Shown here in pieces: positions 16,640 to 24,549 of a stretch of DNA of 64,000 nucleotides. The first letter of the stretch is position 1. Each line of letters starts with the position of its first letter. This stretch comes from Nonomuraea coxensis DSM 45129 (lineage in GTDB: Bacteria; Actinomycetota; Actinomycetes; Streptosporangiales; Streptosporangiaceae): positions 2,460,501 through 2,524,500 of the forward strand of contig NZ_CP068985.1 of assembly GCF_019397265.1 (NCBI RefSeq). Direction: 5' to 3'. The notes beneath the pieces are model-generated. The model was not told the DNA's origin. It was given only the letters and a program-made list of their open reading frames with translations, and did no database searches. Both the position numbers and the translations under genes were made by a program.

Positions 16640-16934
16640 GGCCCCAGCATGGGCGGGGGAGGGCGCCGCGGATAAGTCGCCGCTGTCACCGGCTCGGCAT
16701 GACAGGGATCATGCGCGGGCGATGACATCCGGCGACGGCCCGCCGGACGCCTTTCTTGCTCCGCGGGCGGAGACAACGCACTCCTGGTGGTGGATTTGTC
16801 ACCCTGAGTGCGTACGGGGGCGGTGGCCGAGCCCGGCATGGGGATGGGACGCTGCTGCGACCGCCCCGGCCGGTCTGCGAACGGGCGGCCGGGGCGGATC
16901 CCTCCGCAGTGCTCACGGAAGGAAGGAATGCGGC
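16640..16934. other. Intergenic region, divergent promoters; contains a GC hairpin
   Basis: 295 nt between divergent genes. No coding signal seen. It holds a perfect 12-bp stem (CCGCCCCGGCCG, 16861-16872, pairing with 16886-16897) in the presumed 5' leader of the DUF397-like gene. A GGAAGGAA ribosome site lies at its end. Confidence 0.5.
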
Positions 16935-17123
16935 ATGACCCAGGACGCCGGCCGCGTCGCGGCCAAGCGGATCAACGACCACGTGGAGCTCGTCCACGCC
17001 GACCACCCCGACGTGGTGTTCGAGGTGCCACGGCGGGACTGGGAGGCGTTCACCACGGCGGTCAAGTCGGGCGCGTTCGATCTCGGGACGCTTGAGCGCG
17101 CGGCCGGGGAGAACGCGGCCTGA
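16935..17123 (+). CDS. DUF397-like small protein
   Basis: 62 residues. The second half, VVFEVPRRDWEAFTTAVKSGAFD, matches the tail of actinobacterial DUF397 proteins (hydrophobic strand, then W/AF and VKxGxFD). The N-terminal half lacks the typical WRKSSYS motif. DUF397 proteins usually sit beside XRE regulators and are linked to development or act as antitoxin-like partners; no XRE gene is near. ATG 16935 has GGAAGGAA 5-10 nt upstream. Followed by a terminator hairpin. Function unproven. Confidence 0.6.
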   Translation: MTQDAGRVAAKRINDHVELVHADHPDVVFEVPRRDWEAFTTAVKSGAFDLGTLERAAGENAA

Positions 17124-17147
17124 CCGCTCCTCTCCCGGACGAACGGC

Positions 17148-17179
17148 GGCGCCCGCTCCCCGCGTGGGGGGCGGGCGCC
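17148..17179. terminator. Terminator-like hairpin between convergent genes
   Basis: Outer stem GGCGCCCGC/GCGGGCGCC plus inner CCCC-GCGT-GGGG. It lies 24 nt after the DUF397-like stop and 24 nt before the end of the minus-strand gene. Confidence 0.65.
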
Positions 17180-17202
17180 GTCATGACAAGGGCGCTGCGG
17201 GG

Positions 17203-18624
17203 TCAGCCGCGGCCCGTCCAGTACGCGACGGCGCGCTTCCACGCCGCGTCGCCGACCGCCCGGCCGAGCGCCCGGCCCTCCAGGTCGCCCGCCCTGAAGT
17301 GGATGCCGCCGTAGCGGCGCGAGAGCCCCGCCTGCTCGGCGGCCTCGGTGTACGTCCGCCACCGCAGCGTCACGTCCCGCGCCGGCGTCACCCCGGGCTC
17401 CACCTTCGACGACCCGGCCGCGACGACGGCCTGCCCGCCGAAGGCGTCGCTGCCGGTGAAGCGCCGCAGCACCTCGGCCGCGGCCGCGCTGAACGTGCTG
17501 TGCCCCGAGACGTACTCGCCGAACGGCGGCGTCGGGAACGTCGCCGGCTGGTACGGCACCCAGAGCGCCCCGTCCACGCTCCGCCCGCCCCACGTCGGGA
17601 TCGTCTGCCCGCGGTACTGGTCGCGGATCGCGGTGATCGGCCGCCCGGAGTCGTGGTCGCGTTTGACCTCCCACGCGGCGATCCCGGCGTCCATGCCGGC
17701 GTTGGCCAGCGCGAAGAACAGCTTCACGTCCTGGTCGAGCCCGTGCCGGTCGCGGGCCGAGACCTGCTGCGCGAACAGGCACCAGTGGCCGGGCGGCGTC
17801 TCGCTGGCGGGCCCGTCGGACCAGTAGTCGGCGATCGACTTGCTCCGGTCGTCGAGCGCGGCCGTCCCGGCCACGATCTCGGCGGCCTGCGCCCGCCAGC
17901 CGGCCGACCCGTACGGCGCCGGCGCGGGCACGGCGTCGGCCAGCGCCCGCGCCGACCCGCTGAAGGAGGCCACCCGCCCCCAGTGCGGGACCAGGAACGG
18001 CGGCGTGACCAGCGCCCCCGCCGCGTTGCGGTAGGTGAGCGGCGCCCATCGGCCCGGCTGCGCGAGCGCCGTCAGCGGCTCGGCGACGACCACCGGGGCG
18101 TTGACCGGCGCGTAGCCGGTGGTGTCGGCGTAGCCGCCGAGCTGGTTGGAGCCGTCGGCGTGGCGCTGGTCGAGCACGGCCTGGCAGGCGGCCAGCCCCG
18201 TCCGCGCCGCCTGGCTGTCCGGGACGGCCGGGTCGTGGCCGAGGTCGGCCATCAGGGCGTCGAACGTCGCCCGCTGCCCCGGATAGAGGTCGGTGGCCGC
18301 CAGGTGGACGGCGTAACTGACGGCCTCGGCCTTGTTCGCCTCGGTGCGCTCGGCGGGCGGCCGGCGCAGCGCGCCGCCGAGCACGGTGCCGGCGGCCACG
18401 GCGTCGTAGGCCGCCCAGGCGTCGTAGGCGCAGGTGTGCGCGATCGCCAGCGCCCTGGACACCATGGGCGGCCCGAGCGTGCCGCCGCGCACGGCCGACA
18501 GCAGCGCCTGGTTCCACCGCACGACCAGGGTCGGCCCGCCCGCCCGCGCCGGGACGGCGGTGAGGGCGAGCGTGAGCAGGGTGACCAGCAGCGCGGCGGC
18601 CGGACGGATGGTTCGTAAGTGCAT
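17203..18624 (-). CDS. Secreted vanadium-dependent haloperoxidase / PAP2-like protein
   Basis: 473 residues from ATG 18624 (GAGGGGAC upstream). Signal peptide LRTIRPAAALLVTLLTLAL ending ARA. The C-terminal half carries the acid-phosphatase/vanadium-haloperoxidase triad: K-x6-RP in KRDHDSGRPITA, SGHS in EYVSGHSTFS, and R/H in SRRYGGIHFRAGD. The all-helical N-terminal half is that of bacterial vanadate-type proteins. Could be a haloperoxidase or a phosphatase; residues do not decide. Monocistronic and preceded on the minus strand by a short promoter region. Confidence 0.85.
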   Translation of the reverse strand: MHLRTIRPAAALLVTLLTLALTAVPARAGGPTLVVRWNQALLSAVRGGTLGPPMVSRALAIAHTCAYDAWAAYDAVAAGTVLGGALRRPPAERTEANKAEAVSYAVHLAATDLYPGQRATFDALMADLGHDPAVPDSQAARTGLAACQAVLDQRHADGSNQLGGYADTTGYAPVNAPVVVAEPLTALAQPGRWAPLTYRNAAGALVTPPFLVPHWGRVASFSGSARALADAVPAPAPYGSAGWRAQAAEIVAGTAALDDRSKSIADYWSDGPASETPPGHWCLFAQQVSARDRHGLDQDVKLFFALANAGMDAGIAAWEVKRDHDSGRPITAIRDQYRGQTIPTWGGRSVDGALWVPYQPATFPTPPFGEYVSGHSTFSAAAAEVLRRFTGSDAFGGQAVVAAGSSKVEPGVTPARDVTLRWRTYTEAAEQAGLSRRYGGIHFRAGDLEGRALGRAVGDAAWKRAVAYWTGRG

Positions 18625-18705
18625 GGGTGTGTCCCCTCGGTTGGTTGAGCCCCCGAGTGACGATGCCATCTTCGAACGCAGTTTCGAACTAACCTGAAGG
18701 TGACA

Positions 18706-19713
18706 TCAGGGCAGCCGGAGCTCGGCGAGCACGCCGCGATGGTCGGTGCCCGGCACGTCCACGATCTCGACCCGGCGCACGGCCATCCGCTCGTCGGCGA
18801 GCACGTGGTCGATGGCGATGATCGGCGGCATCGTCCGGAAGTTCGGCCAGGTCGGCGTCAGGCCCTTGCCCACCTGCGCGGCCGCGTCGACGTAGCCGCG
18901 CTCCAGCAGCTCGCGGAAGGCCCGGTGATCGATGCTCGCGTTGAAGTCGCCCGCCAGCACCCGCATCGGGCCGGTCGCGGCGGGCGCGGGCAGGCCGCGC
19001 AGCGCGGCGTCCCACTCCGCCTCCATGCGGCCGAGCGGCGGGTTGGGATGCACGGCGACGATCTCGACCGCGGCCCCGCCCGGCAGGGTCAGGCCGGCGG
19101 CGGGCATGTTGTGCCCGATCGGCGTGAACAGGTCGGGCAGCTCGGTCAGCGGGCGCTTGGCGTAGATGCCGCTGCCGATCGCGCCCGGCGCCGCCTGCAG
19201 CACCCGGTGCGGCAGCAGCTCCGCCAGCCCGGCCGCGTCCAGCCGCTCGGCCTGCTCCGGGGTCAGCTCCAGAGCGGTGAAGACGTCCACGGCCTCGCGG
19301 CGCACCAGATCGACCACGCTCGCGTCGTCGGCCCTGCCGAACAGGTTGACCGTCAGCACCCGCAGCAGCGGGCCGGACGCCGCCGGCTGATCCTCGGAAG
19401 TCAGCCGCGGCGCGACGCAGGCGGCCAGCACCACGCAGGCCGTGGCCGCGACCAGCGCCGCCGGGCGGTTGCGGCGGGTCAGCAGCAGCGCCGTGAGCGC
19501 CGCGAGGGCCGCGCCGTAGGGCGTCACGGTCATCAGCTGGGTCAGGAACGACCCCAGCTCCAGCCCGCCGGCCCTGATCAGGGCCCATAAGGCGAGCAGC
19601 GTGACGACCGTCCAGGACATCCACCGCCTGCGCCGCCGCCGCGCCGGCCGCTCCGTGCGCGCCTCCTGCCCGGCTCCGACCGTCGTGCTCACTCCGCCGT
19701 CCCGTCCCCGCAT
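18706..19713 (-). CDS. Membrane-anchored endonuclease/exonuclease/phosphatase (EEP) family protein
   Basis: 335 residues. Cytoplasmic Arg-rich N-terminus (RPARRRRRRW), three hydrophobic segments (about 33-50, 60-80 and 85-105), then an exported EEP domain: LRVLTVNLFGR, VFTALELTPEQ, GDFNAS, IIAIDHVLAD, and VPGTDHRGVLAEL, all catalytic blocks intact. The topology resembles the actinobacterial EEP proteins with a three-helix anchor. Likely an extracytoplasmic nuclease or phosphodiesterase; substrate unknown. A GTG eight codons downstream is an alternative start. Confidence 0.87.
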   Translation of the reverse strand: MRGRDGGVSTTVGAGQEARTERPARRRRRRWMSWTVVTLLALWALIRAGGLELGSFLTQLMTVTPYGAALAALTALLLTRRNRPAALVAATACVVLAACVAPRLTSEDQPAASGPLLRVLTVNLFGRADDASVVDLVRREAVDVFTALELTPEQAERLDAAGLAELLPHRVLQAAPGAIGSGIYAKRPLTELPDLFTPIGHNMPAAGLTLPGGAAVEIVAVHPNPPLGRMEAEWDAALRGLPAPAATGPMRVLAGDFNASIDHRAFRELLERGYVDAAAQVGKGLTPTWPNFRTMPPIIAIDHVLADERMAVRRVEIVDVPGTDHRGVLAELRLP

Positions 19714-19740
19714 GCGATCACAGCTTGAACCTTAGACGGA

Positions 19741-20439
19741 TCACCGGGCGGACGGGCTCCCGTGCCGCTCCCTCCGCCAGGCGAGGGACGGGCGGACGTC
19801 CACGATCCCGCCGAGCCCTTTGGCGAGGTGCACGGCGGCCGCCGCCTCGGTGCGGGTCGCGGTCCGGCCGGACAGCGTCACGATGCCGTCCCGCACCTCG
19901 ACCTCGATGCCGCGCCGGTCGGTCCACCGCTCCGGGATGGCCTCCTCGACCCAGCGCTTGAGCTCGGCGTCGTCCCGCGTGTACGCCTTCAGCAGGTCAC
20001 GCCGGCTCACCACGCCCAGCAGCCGCCCCTCCTCGTCCACGACCACCAGCCGCCTGACCCCGCGCGCGTCCATGAGCTGCGCGGCCGTCACCGTGGACGT
20101 CTCCGGCGCGACCGTGACCGGCGGCGACGACATCAGCTCGGCCGCCGTCACGCCCCCGGCCTTGCGCCGCCCGTCCTCGCCGCGCCCGGCCAGCAGCCGG
20201 CGCAGCCTGGCCCGCAGCCGCGGCCGGTAGCCCTCGTCCCGGTACAGCTCCCTGAACTCCTCCTTGCGCAGCAGGTCGGCCTCGGAGACGACGCCGATCA
20301 CCCGCCGCTCCCCGTCCAGCACCGGCAGGGCGCTGACCCCGCGGCTCACCAGCAGCGCGGCGAGGTCCTTGAACGGCGTTCCCGCCTCGGCCGCGGCCAC
20401 CCGGGTGGTCATCACGTCCCGCACGCTGATCCGCATCAT
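19741..20439 (-). CDS. CBS-pair and BON domain protein (stress/dormancy type)
   Basis: 232 residues from ATG 20439 (AGGAG 6 nt upstream; the next codon is also ATG). The first CBS motif (VRDVMTTRVAAAEAGTPFKD) and second (ELMSSPPVTVAPETSTVTAA, then GVVSRRDLLKAY) form a Bateman module, with an Arg-rich insert between. A C-terminal BON domain (VEVRDGIVTLSGRTATRTEA) follows. CBS pairs bind adenine nucleotides; CBS-BON proteins belong to the hypoxia/DosR-type regulons of actinobacteria. Divergent from the hemerythrin gene, with DosR-like boxes between. Confidence 0.88.
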   Translation of the reverse strand: MMRISVRDVMTTRVAAAEAGTPFKDLAALLVSRGVSALPVLDGERRVIGVVSEADLLRKEEFRELYRDEGYRPRLRARLRRLLAGRGEDGRRKAGGVTAAELMSSPPVTVAPETSTVTAAQLMDARGVRRLVVVDEEGRLLGVVSRRDLLKAYTRDDAELKRWVEEAIPERWTDRRGIEVEVRDGIVTLSGRTATRTEAAAAVHLAKGLGGIVDVRPSLAWRRERHGSPSAR

Positions 20440-20491
20440 GATCTGCTCCTTCCTCCCCTCCCATGGGATCGCGCAGGGAGGGCCCGGCCTC

Positions 20492-20507
20492 AGGGCCGGA
20501 AGTCCTC
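20492..20507 (-). promoter_or_regulatory. Weak DosR-box-like site upstream of the CBS-BON gene
   Basis: Minus strand GAGGACTTCCGGCCCT. It keeps the GGAC and GCCC half-sites but differs from the mycobacterial core GGGACTWWAGTCCC at four positions. It lies 53 nt before the start. Confidence 0.35.
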
Positions 20508-20574
20508 CGGCGCGGCGCTTTGGTCCAGGGCGTTCGCCCTGCTGAGCGCACTTAGGACTCACGGCCCTGGGCAG

Positions 20575-20589
20575 AGGACCTTCGGCCCT
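20575..20589 (+). promoter_or_regulatory. DosR-box-like site upstream of the hemerythrin gene
   Basis: AGGACCTTCGGCCCT, 75 nt before the hemerythrin ATG. A similar AGGAC-N5-GCCCT lies at 20554-20568 and a AGGGCG-TT-CGCCCT palindrome at 20527-20540, so the 220-nt divergent space is packed with related inverted repeats. Confidence 0.4.
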
Positions 20590-20663
20590 GCCCGGCCGGT
20601 CGCCGGTGCGGCAGGCTCGAAGCACGGAGAGGTGACGTCGTTCGTCGCGGGGGAGGACAGGAC

Positions 20664-21122
20664 ATGTGCAACTACTGCGGCTGCCGGGAGTTCCCGCTCA
20701 TCGGCCGTCTGTCCCAGGAGCACTGGGACATCCAGGAGAGCGCCGGTGAGCTGCGGAGGGCCGTCCGCGCCGGGCGGCAGGCCGAGGCCGTCGCCCTTCT
20801 GGACGAGCTGCTCGCCCGGCTGCTCCCGCACACCGCGGTCGAGGAGGACGGCCTCTTCGCCGAGCTGCGCGCCGAGGGCACGCTGACCGCCGAGGTGGAG
20901 CGGCTGTGCGCCGAGCACGGCGCCATCCACGGGGTGCTCGGCACGGTGGACCGGGCCGCGCCCGACTGGGCCGCCGTGTCGGCCGCGCTCGACCTGCTGA
21001 TCCAGCACATCGACCACGAGGAGCACGGGCTGTTCCCGGCCTCGGTCATCATGCTGCCGCTGTCCGCCTGGGACCGCATCACGCCGGTCGCCACGGAGCA
21101 CCCGGCGGGATCGGGAACGTGA
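20664..21122 (+). CDS. Hemerythrin-like protein with N-terminal CNYCGC motif
   Basis: 152 residues, ATG preceded by GGGGGAGGACAGGAC. A four-helix hemerythrin domain with di-iron ligands visible as HWDIQE (His20), LPHTAVEEDGLF, EHGAIHG and HIDHEEHGLFP. The first residues MCNYCGC add three Cys that could bind a metal or sense redox state. Hemerythrins bind O2/NO or sense them. Position in a cluster with DosR-like boxes suggests a hypoxia or NO response (inference). Convergent with the nitronate-monooxygenase gene. Confidence 0.85.
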   Translation: MCNYCGCREFPLIGRLSQEHWDIQESAGELRRAVRAGRQAEAVALLDELLARLLPHTAVEEDGLFAELRAEGTLTAEVERLCAEHGAIHGVLGTVDRAAPDWAAVSAALDLLIQHIDHEEHGLFPASVIMLPLSAWDRITPVATEHPAGSGT

Positions 21123-21149
21123 GCCGCCCGGCTCCTTGACGGTCCGCGT

Positions 21150-22580
21150 CTACACGTGGGCCTGGAGCAGGAGACGGGCCACCACGTCGGCCGCCGAGTG
21201 CTCCTCGGGCAGGCCGTCGAGGAAGCCCGCGTCCTGGCCGAGGGTGAGCAGCGCGGGCTCGGCGTAGCCGTCCGCGCGGTGCTGGCCCAGCCCGATGGCG
21301 GCCAGCAGGCCGTTGCACAGGCAGCGCCGCCCCTCCGTCTCCTCCGCGGGCCGGCCCTTGCGGACGTAGACGTCCACCGGCTCGGCGGGGCAACGGTAGC
21401 CGATCGAGCCGTCCGCCCGCTCGTACGGCGTGCGCAGATAACCCATGTCGCACAGCCGGGGACGGGAGGCGTACACGTCGGGGTCCGACAGCGTGCCGGG
21501 CACCTCGGCCACCTTGAACGGGAACCCGGTGGGCGAGGCCAGCGGGTCGTTGCGCACCTGCAGCGTTCCCGCCGCCGCCCGCTCGCGCAGCGTGCGCCGC
21601 AGCCGCGGGTCGAGCCCCGACTCCCGGCACAGCGCGAACGCCGAGCCCACCTGGACGCCGGCCGCGCCCGCCGCCCAGGCCCGCTCCACGCCGCCGGGGG
21701 TGCCGTAGCCGCCGGCCAGCCAGAACGGCAGCCCCAGCGCCGCCACCTTGGCCAGGTCGGGCGCGTCGCGCGGGCCGTACACGGGCTCGCCGGCCTCGTC
21801 CAGCGTCATCCGGCCGCGCGGCGGCGCGCTGTGGCCGCCGGCCACCGGCGTCTCGATCACGAAGCCGTCCGGCCGGGTCGCGGGGGAGCGGGCCAGGTAC
21901 GCGGCCAGCACGTGCGACGACACGATCGCCAGCAGCCGGGGCCGGGCGAGCGGCGTCAGGCGGCGGCCCAGCAGCGCGACCGGGTCGAGCCCGACGGTGT
22001 GCCCGCCGCCCTCGCCGGCCACGGCGACGGAGACCCGCGCGGGGCGGTGCTCGGCCAGGTCGTCGAGCAGGCGCGGGATCTCGGCCGGGATGCCGGCGCC
22101 CACCAGCACGTAGTCCACCCCGGCCAGCAGCGCGCCGTAGGCGGCGGCGGGGGTGGCGAGCTGGATCTTCTCCAGGTAGTTGACGCCCACGGGCCCGTCG
22201 TGGCCCTCCTTGGCGAGGAACACCTCGGCGAAGTTGGCCACCACGGTGAGCTCGTCGCCCGCCCTGCTGCCGCGCAGGCCGAGCCGCGGCACCGGCCGGT
22301 ACGGCACCCCGGCGCCCGTGCCGCCGGGCACGAAGTAGCGGGCGAGCACGCGCTCGGCGACCTCGGGCACCGGGAAGCAGGCGAGGGCGCGCCGCAGGTG
22401 GCCGCCGGGGTCGCCGCGCTGCAGCCGCCGGGCGAGGGTGACGTCCAGCGCGGTGCCGGACACCACGCCGAGCTGTCCGGTCGCGGCCACGGCGCGGGCC
22501 AGCCGCCAGCCGGACACGCCGACCCCCATGCCGCCCTGGATCAGCGCCGGAAGGCCGGGGAAGGTCCGCGGGTCAGGCAC
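21150..22580 (-). CDS. Nitronate monooxygenase-like FMN protein (2-nitropropane dioxygenase family)
   Basis: 476 residues. TIM-barrel blocks: PALIQGGMGVGVSGWRLARA at the start, FLAKEGHDGPVGVNYLEK, ETPVAGGHSAPPRG, and FWLAGGYGTPGGVERAWAAG (FMN phosphate site). A C-terminal extension of over 100 residues has a RRCLCNGLLAAIGLGQ motif, found in the longer actinobacterial members. The catalytic His of the GGHS motif is kept. Oxidises nitronates or related flavin substrates; exact role unknown. The start overlaps the nitroreductase stop by 8 nt, so both share the promoter with the DosR-type box at 23664. Confidence 0.87.
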   Translation of the reverse strand: MPDPRTFPGLPALIQGGMGVGVSGWRLARAVAATGQLGVVSGTALDVTLARRLQRGDPGGHLRRALACFPVPEVAERVLARYFVPGGTGAGVPYRPVPRLGLRGSRAGDELTVVANFAEVFLAKEGHDGPVGVNYLEKIQLATPAAAYGALLAGVDYVLVGAGIPAEIPRLLDDLAEHRPARVSVAVAGEGGGHTVGLDPVALLGRRLTPLARPRLLAIVSSHVLAAYLARSPATRPDGFVIETPVAGGHSAPPRGRMTLDEAGEPVYGPRDAPDLAKVAALGLPFWLAGGYGTPGGVERAWAAGAAGVQVGSAFALCRESGLDPRLRRTLRERAAAGTLQVRNDPLASPTGFPFKVAEVPGTLSDPDVYASRPRLCDMGYLRTPYERADGSIGYRCPAEPVDVYVRKGRPAEETEGRRCLCNGLLAAIGLGQHRADGYAEPALLTLGQDAGFLDGLPEEHSAADVVARLLLQAHV

Positions 22581-23592
22581 GCCGTGCCTCCAGGCCGTCC
22601 AGGACCTCCGCGACGGGACGCCGGGGGACGCGCGGGACCGGCGGGCCGTAGCCCAGCCTGATCAGCATCTGCACGTGCCCGAACGGGCCGGCCGCGTTGT
22701 CGCCGCGGTGCTGCGGCGGACGCAGGTCGAGCGGCTGGCTGAACAGCGACGCCGCCACCCCGTGCGAGGTCGCCGTGAGCAGCACCCGCTGGAGCGCCTG
22801 CCCGGCGCGCAGCCAGTCCCGCGGCCCGTCGCCGCGCGTGAACAGGGCCGCGAGCTGCGGCTCCGGCTCGAAGTCCGCGGTTCCGACCCGCTGGCCGAAG
22901 TCGCGCATCGGCAGCCGGCCGTCGCGCGGCCGGGGTCCGGCGGCGTGCTCGGGCACCCCGTCGGCGCGCGCGTCCGTGACCGTCCAGTGGGCCAGCTCGG
23001 CCCGGTACGCCGGATCGTCCGCCAGCGTGTCGTCCGCCATGGCGACCAGCTCCAGCACCCGCCGCGCGGTGCGTCCGGAGACCGGCACCAGCGTCGCCGA
23101 CTCGGCGTGCGCGGCGTGCACCAGGCCCACGACGATCTCACGCGGCACCGGCCGGTCGTCATAGGGGAAGCGGTTGGTGCGCCGGTGCGGGATCATGGCG
23201 TGCAGCAGCAGCTCGTCCGCCGTGGGCGGGGCGCCGGGCACGGCGTGCACGGTGGCCAGCAGGTCGGGGCGCTCGGCCGGGTCGGGCAGGATCCTGACGC
23301 GGGCGTCGTGCCCGGTCACCCGCACCGCCAGCCGCAGGTTGTACAGCGCGGCCCCGCAGCTCAGGCCGAGCCCGCGCCCCATCGGGTCGGTGACGGTCAG
23401 CAGCCGGTCGAGGTCGGCGTACAGCTCCATGGTGGCGTCGTCGGCGCAGTGGAAGCGCCACGGCTGGGTGTTGTGCACGGACGGCGCGGCGGCGGCGGCG
23501 CCCACGATCGCGCACACGTCCGCGACGGACGCGAACGGCGGCTCCAGAGTGGCGGCCGGCGCGTGACGGCCGCCCGTGCCGGGATCGGTCAC
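22573..23592 (-). CDS. Acg-like nitroreductase family protein
   Basis: 339 residues, GTG start. The N-terminal helix and APSVHNTQPWRF, then PHRRTNRFPYDDRPVP and the C-terminal LRAGQALQRVLLTATSHGVAASL, are the signature of the tandem-half nitroreductase family of M. tuberculosis Acg (Rv2032). That family is an FMN-store-like group strongly induced under hypoxia via DosR. Overlaps the downstream flavoprotein gene. A perfect GGGAC-N4-GTCCC box lies 72 nt upstream. A 12-codon uORF ends inside the start codon (GTGA). Confidence 0.87.
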   Translation of the reverse strand: MTDPGTGGRHAPAATLEPPFASVADVCAIVGAAAAAPSVHNTQPWRFHCADDATMELYADLDRLLTVTDPMGRGLGLSCGAALYNLRLAVRVTGHDARVRILPDPAERPDLLATVHAVPGAPPTADELLLHAMIPHRRTNRFPYDDRPVPREIVVGLVHAAHAESATLVPVSGRTARRVLELVAMADDTLADDPAYRAELAHWTVTDARADGVPEHAAGPRPRDGRLPMRDFGQRVGTADFEPEPQLAALFTRGDGPRDWLRAGQALQRVLLTATSHGVAASLFSQPLDLRPPQHRGDNAAGPFGHVQMLIRLGYGPPVPRVPRRPVAEVLDGLEARRA

Positions 23593-23627
23593 CGGGGCAC
23601 CCCCGGCAGAGCGGTAACAGCGGACAT
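23589..23627 (-). CDS. Possible 12-residue uORF before the Acg-like gene
   Basis: ATG at 23627 encodes MSAVTALPGVPR. Its TGA overlaps the nitroreductase GTG, a layout that would couple translation. No Shine-Dalgarno is visible, and a leaderless start with -10 GATGGT is possible. Could be chance. Confidence 0.3.
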   Translation of the reverse strand: MSAVTALPGVPR

Positions 23628-23663
23628 GGGATCACCATCCCGCGGCGGGCCGGGCCGGCGGCA

Positions 23664-23677
23664 GGGACCAAAGTCCC
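23664..23677. promoter_or_regulatory. DosR-type box upstream of the Acg-like/nitronate operon
   Basis: GGGACCAAAGTCCC; on the minus strand GGGACTTTGGTCCC, one mismatch from the mycobacterial DosR core GGGACTWWAGTCCC. A second inverted repeat GGTCC-GAT-GGACC follows at 23686-23698. Confidence 0.65.
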
Positions 23678-23700
23678 TCGTATCGGGTCCGATGGACCAA

Positions 23701-24492
23701 TCAGCGCTTACGGCCGACGCCGCCGTACATCCAGGCGAGGTCGTCGGGGAAGAGCGGGGTGTCGTGCCACTCGGAGACCGCGACGAGGCCCGGCTCCAGC
23801 AGGTCGAACCCGTCGAAGTAGCGGGCGATCTGCTCGCCGGTGCGCGGGGTGCGGTGCATGGCCTGGTTCGAGGTGGCGGCCAGGTAGTCCTCGGCCACGT
23901 GCGGCGGCACGAGGTCGAGCGTGAGGTGGCTGAGCACGAGGTAGCTCCCCGTGGGGAGGGCGTCGGCGTACGTCCTGACCAGCCCGGCCGGGTCGTCGGC
24001 GTCGGGGATGTGCATGAGGATGGCGACCATCATGAGCGCGACCGGCTGCGAGAAGTCGATGATCTCGCGTACCTCGGGGTGCTCCAGGACGGCGGCGGGA
24101 TCGCGGACGTCCGCCTCCAGGTACGCGGTCCGCCCCTCCTCGGTGCTGGTCAGCAGCGCCCTGGCGTGGGTCATCACGATCGGGTCGTTGTCGACGTAGA
24201 TCACCCGCGACTCCGGCGCCTCCGCCTGGGCCACCTCGTGGGTGTTGCCCTGGCTCGGGATGCCCGTCCCCATGTCGAGGAACTGCCGCACGCCCAGCCT
24301 GGTCAGGTGGCGCACCGCGCGGCCGAGGAAGGCCCGGTTGTTCCTGGCGCTCTCGCGGATGCCCGGCACCGCCGCCATCGTGGCCTCCGCGACCCGGCGG
24401 TCGGCCTCGAAGTTGTCCTTGCCGCCCAGCCAGTAGTCGTAGACGCGGGCCGAGTGCGGGATGTTGGGATTGATGCCCGGTGGTGCGCTCAT
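23701..24492 (-). CDS. SAM-dependent methyltransferase, DUF574 / Methyltransf_19 family
   Basis: 263 residues, full length for the family. N-terminal INPNIPHSARVYDYWLGGKDNF is the family hallmark. Then FLDMGTGIPSQGNTHEVAQ (motif I), YVDNDPIVMTHARALL (motif II with acidic Asp), and a C-terminal GFDLLEPGLVAVSEWHD. Very widespread and multi-copy in filamentous actinomycetes, function not established. Monocistronic. It lies between the Acg operon and a phosphatase-like gene, all on the minus strand. Confidence 0.9.
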   Translation of the reverse strand: MSAPPGINPNIPHSARVYDYWLGGKDNFEADRRVAEATMAAVPGIRESARNNRAFLGRAVRHLTRLGVRQFLDMGTGIPSQGNTHEVAQAEAPESRVIYVDNDPIVMTHARALLTSTEEGRTAYLEADVRDPAAVLEHPEVREIIDFSQPVALMMVAILMHIPDADDPAGLVRTYADALPTGSYLVLSHLTLDLVPPHVAEDYLAATSNQAMHRTPRTGEQIARYFDGFDLLEPGLVAVSEWHDTPLFPDDLAWMYGGVGRKR

Positions 24493-24549
24493 GCCGGGAA
24501 ATCCTAGATCAAGAAGCTCGCCCGGCGGGGCTTGTCCCGTCGGATGACC

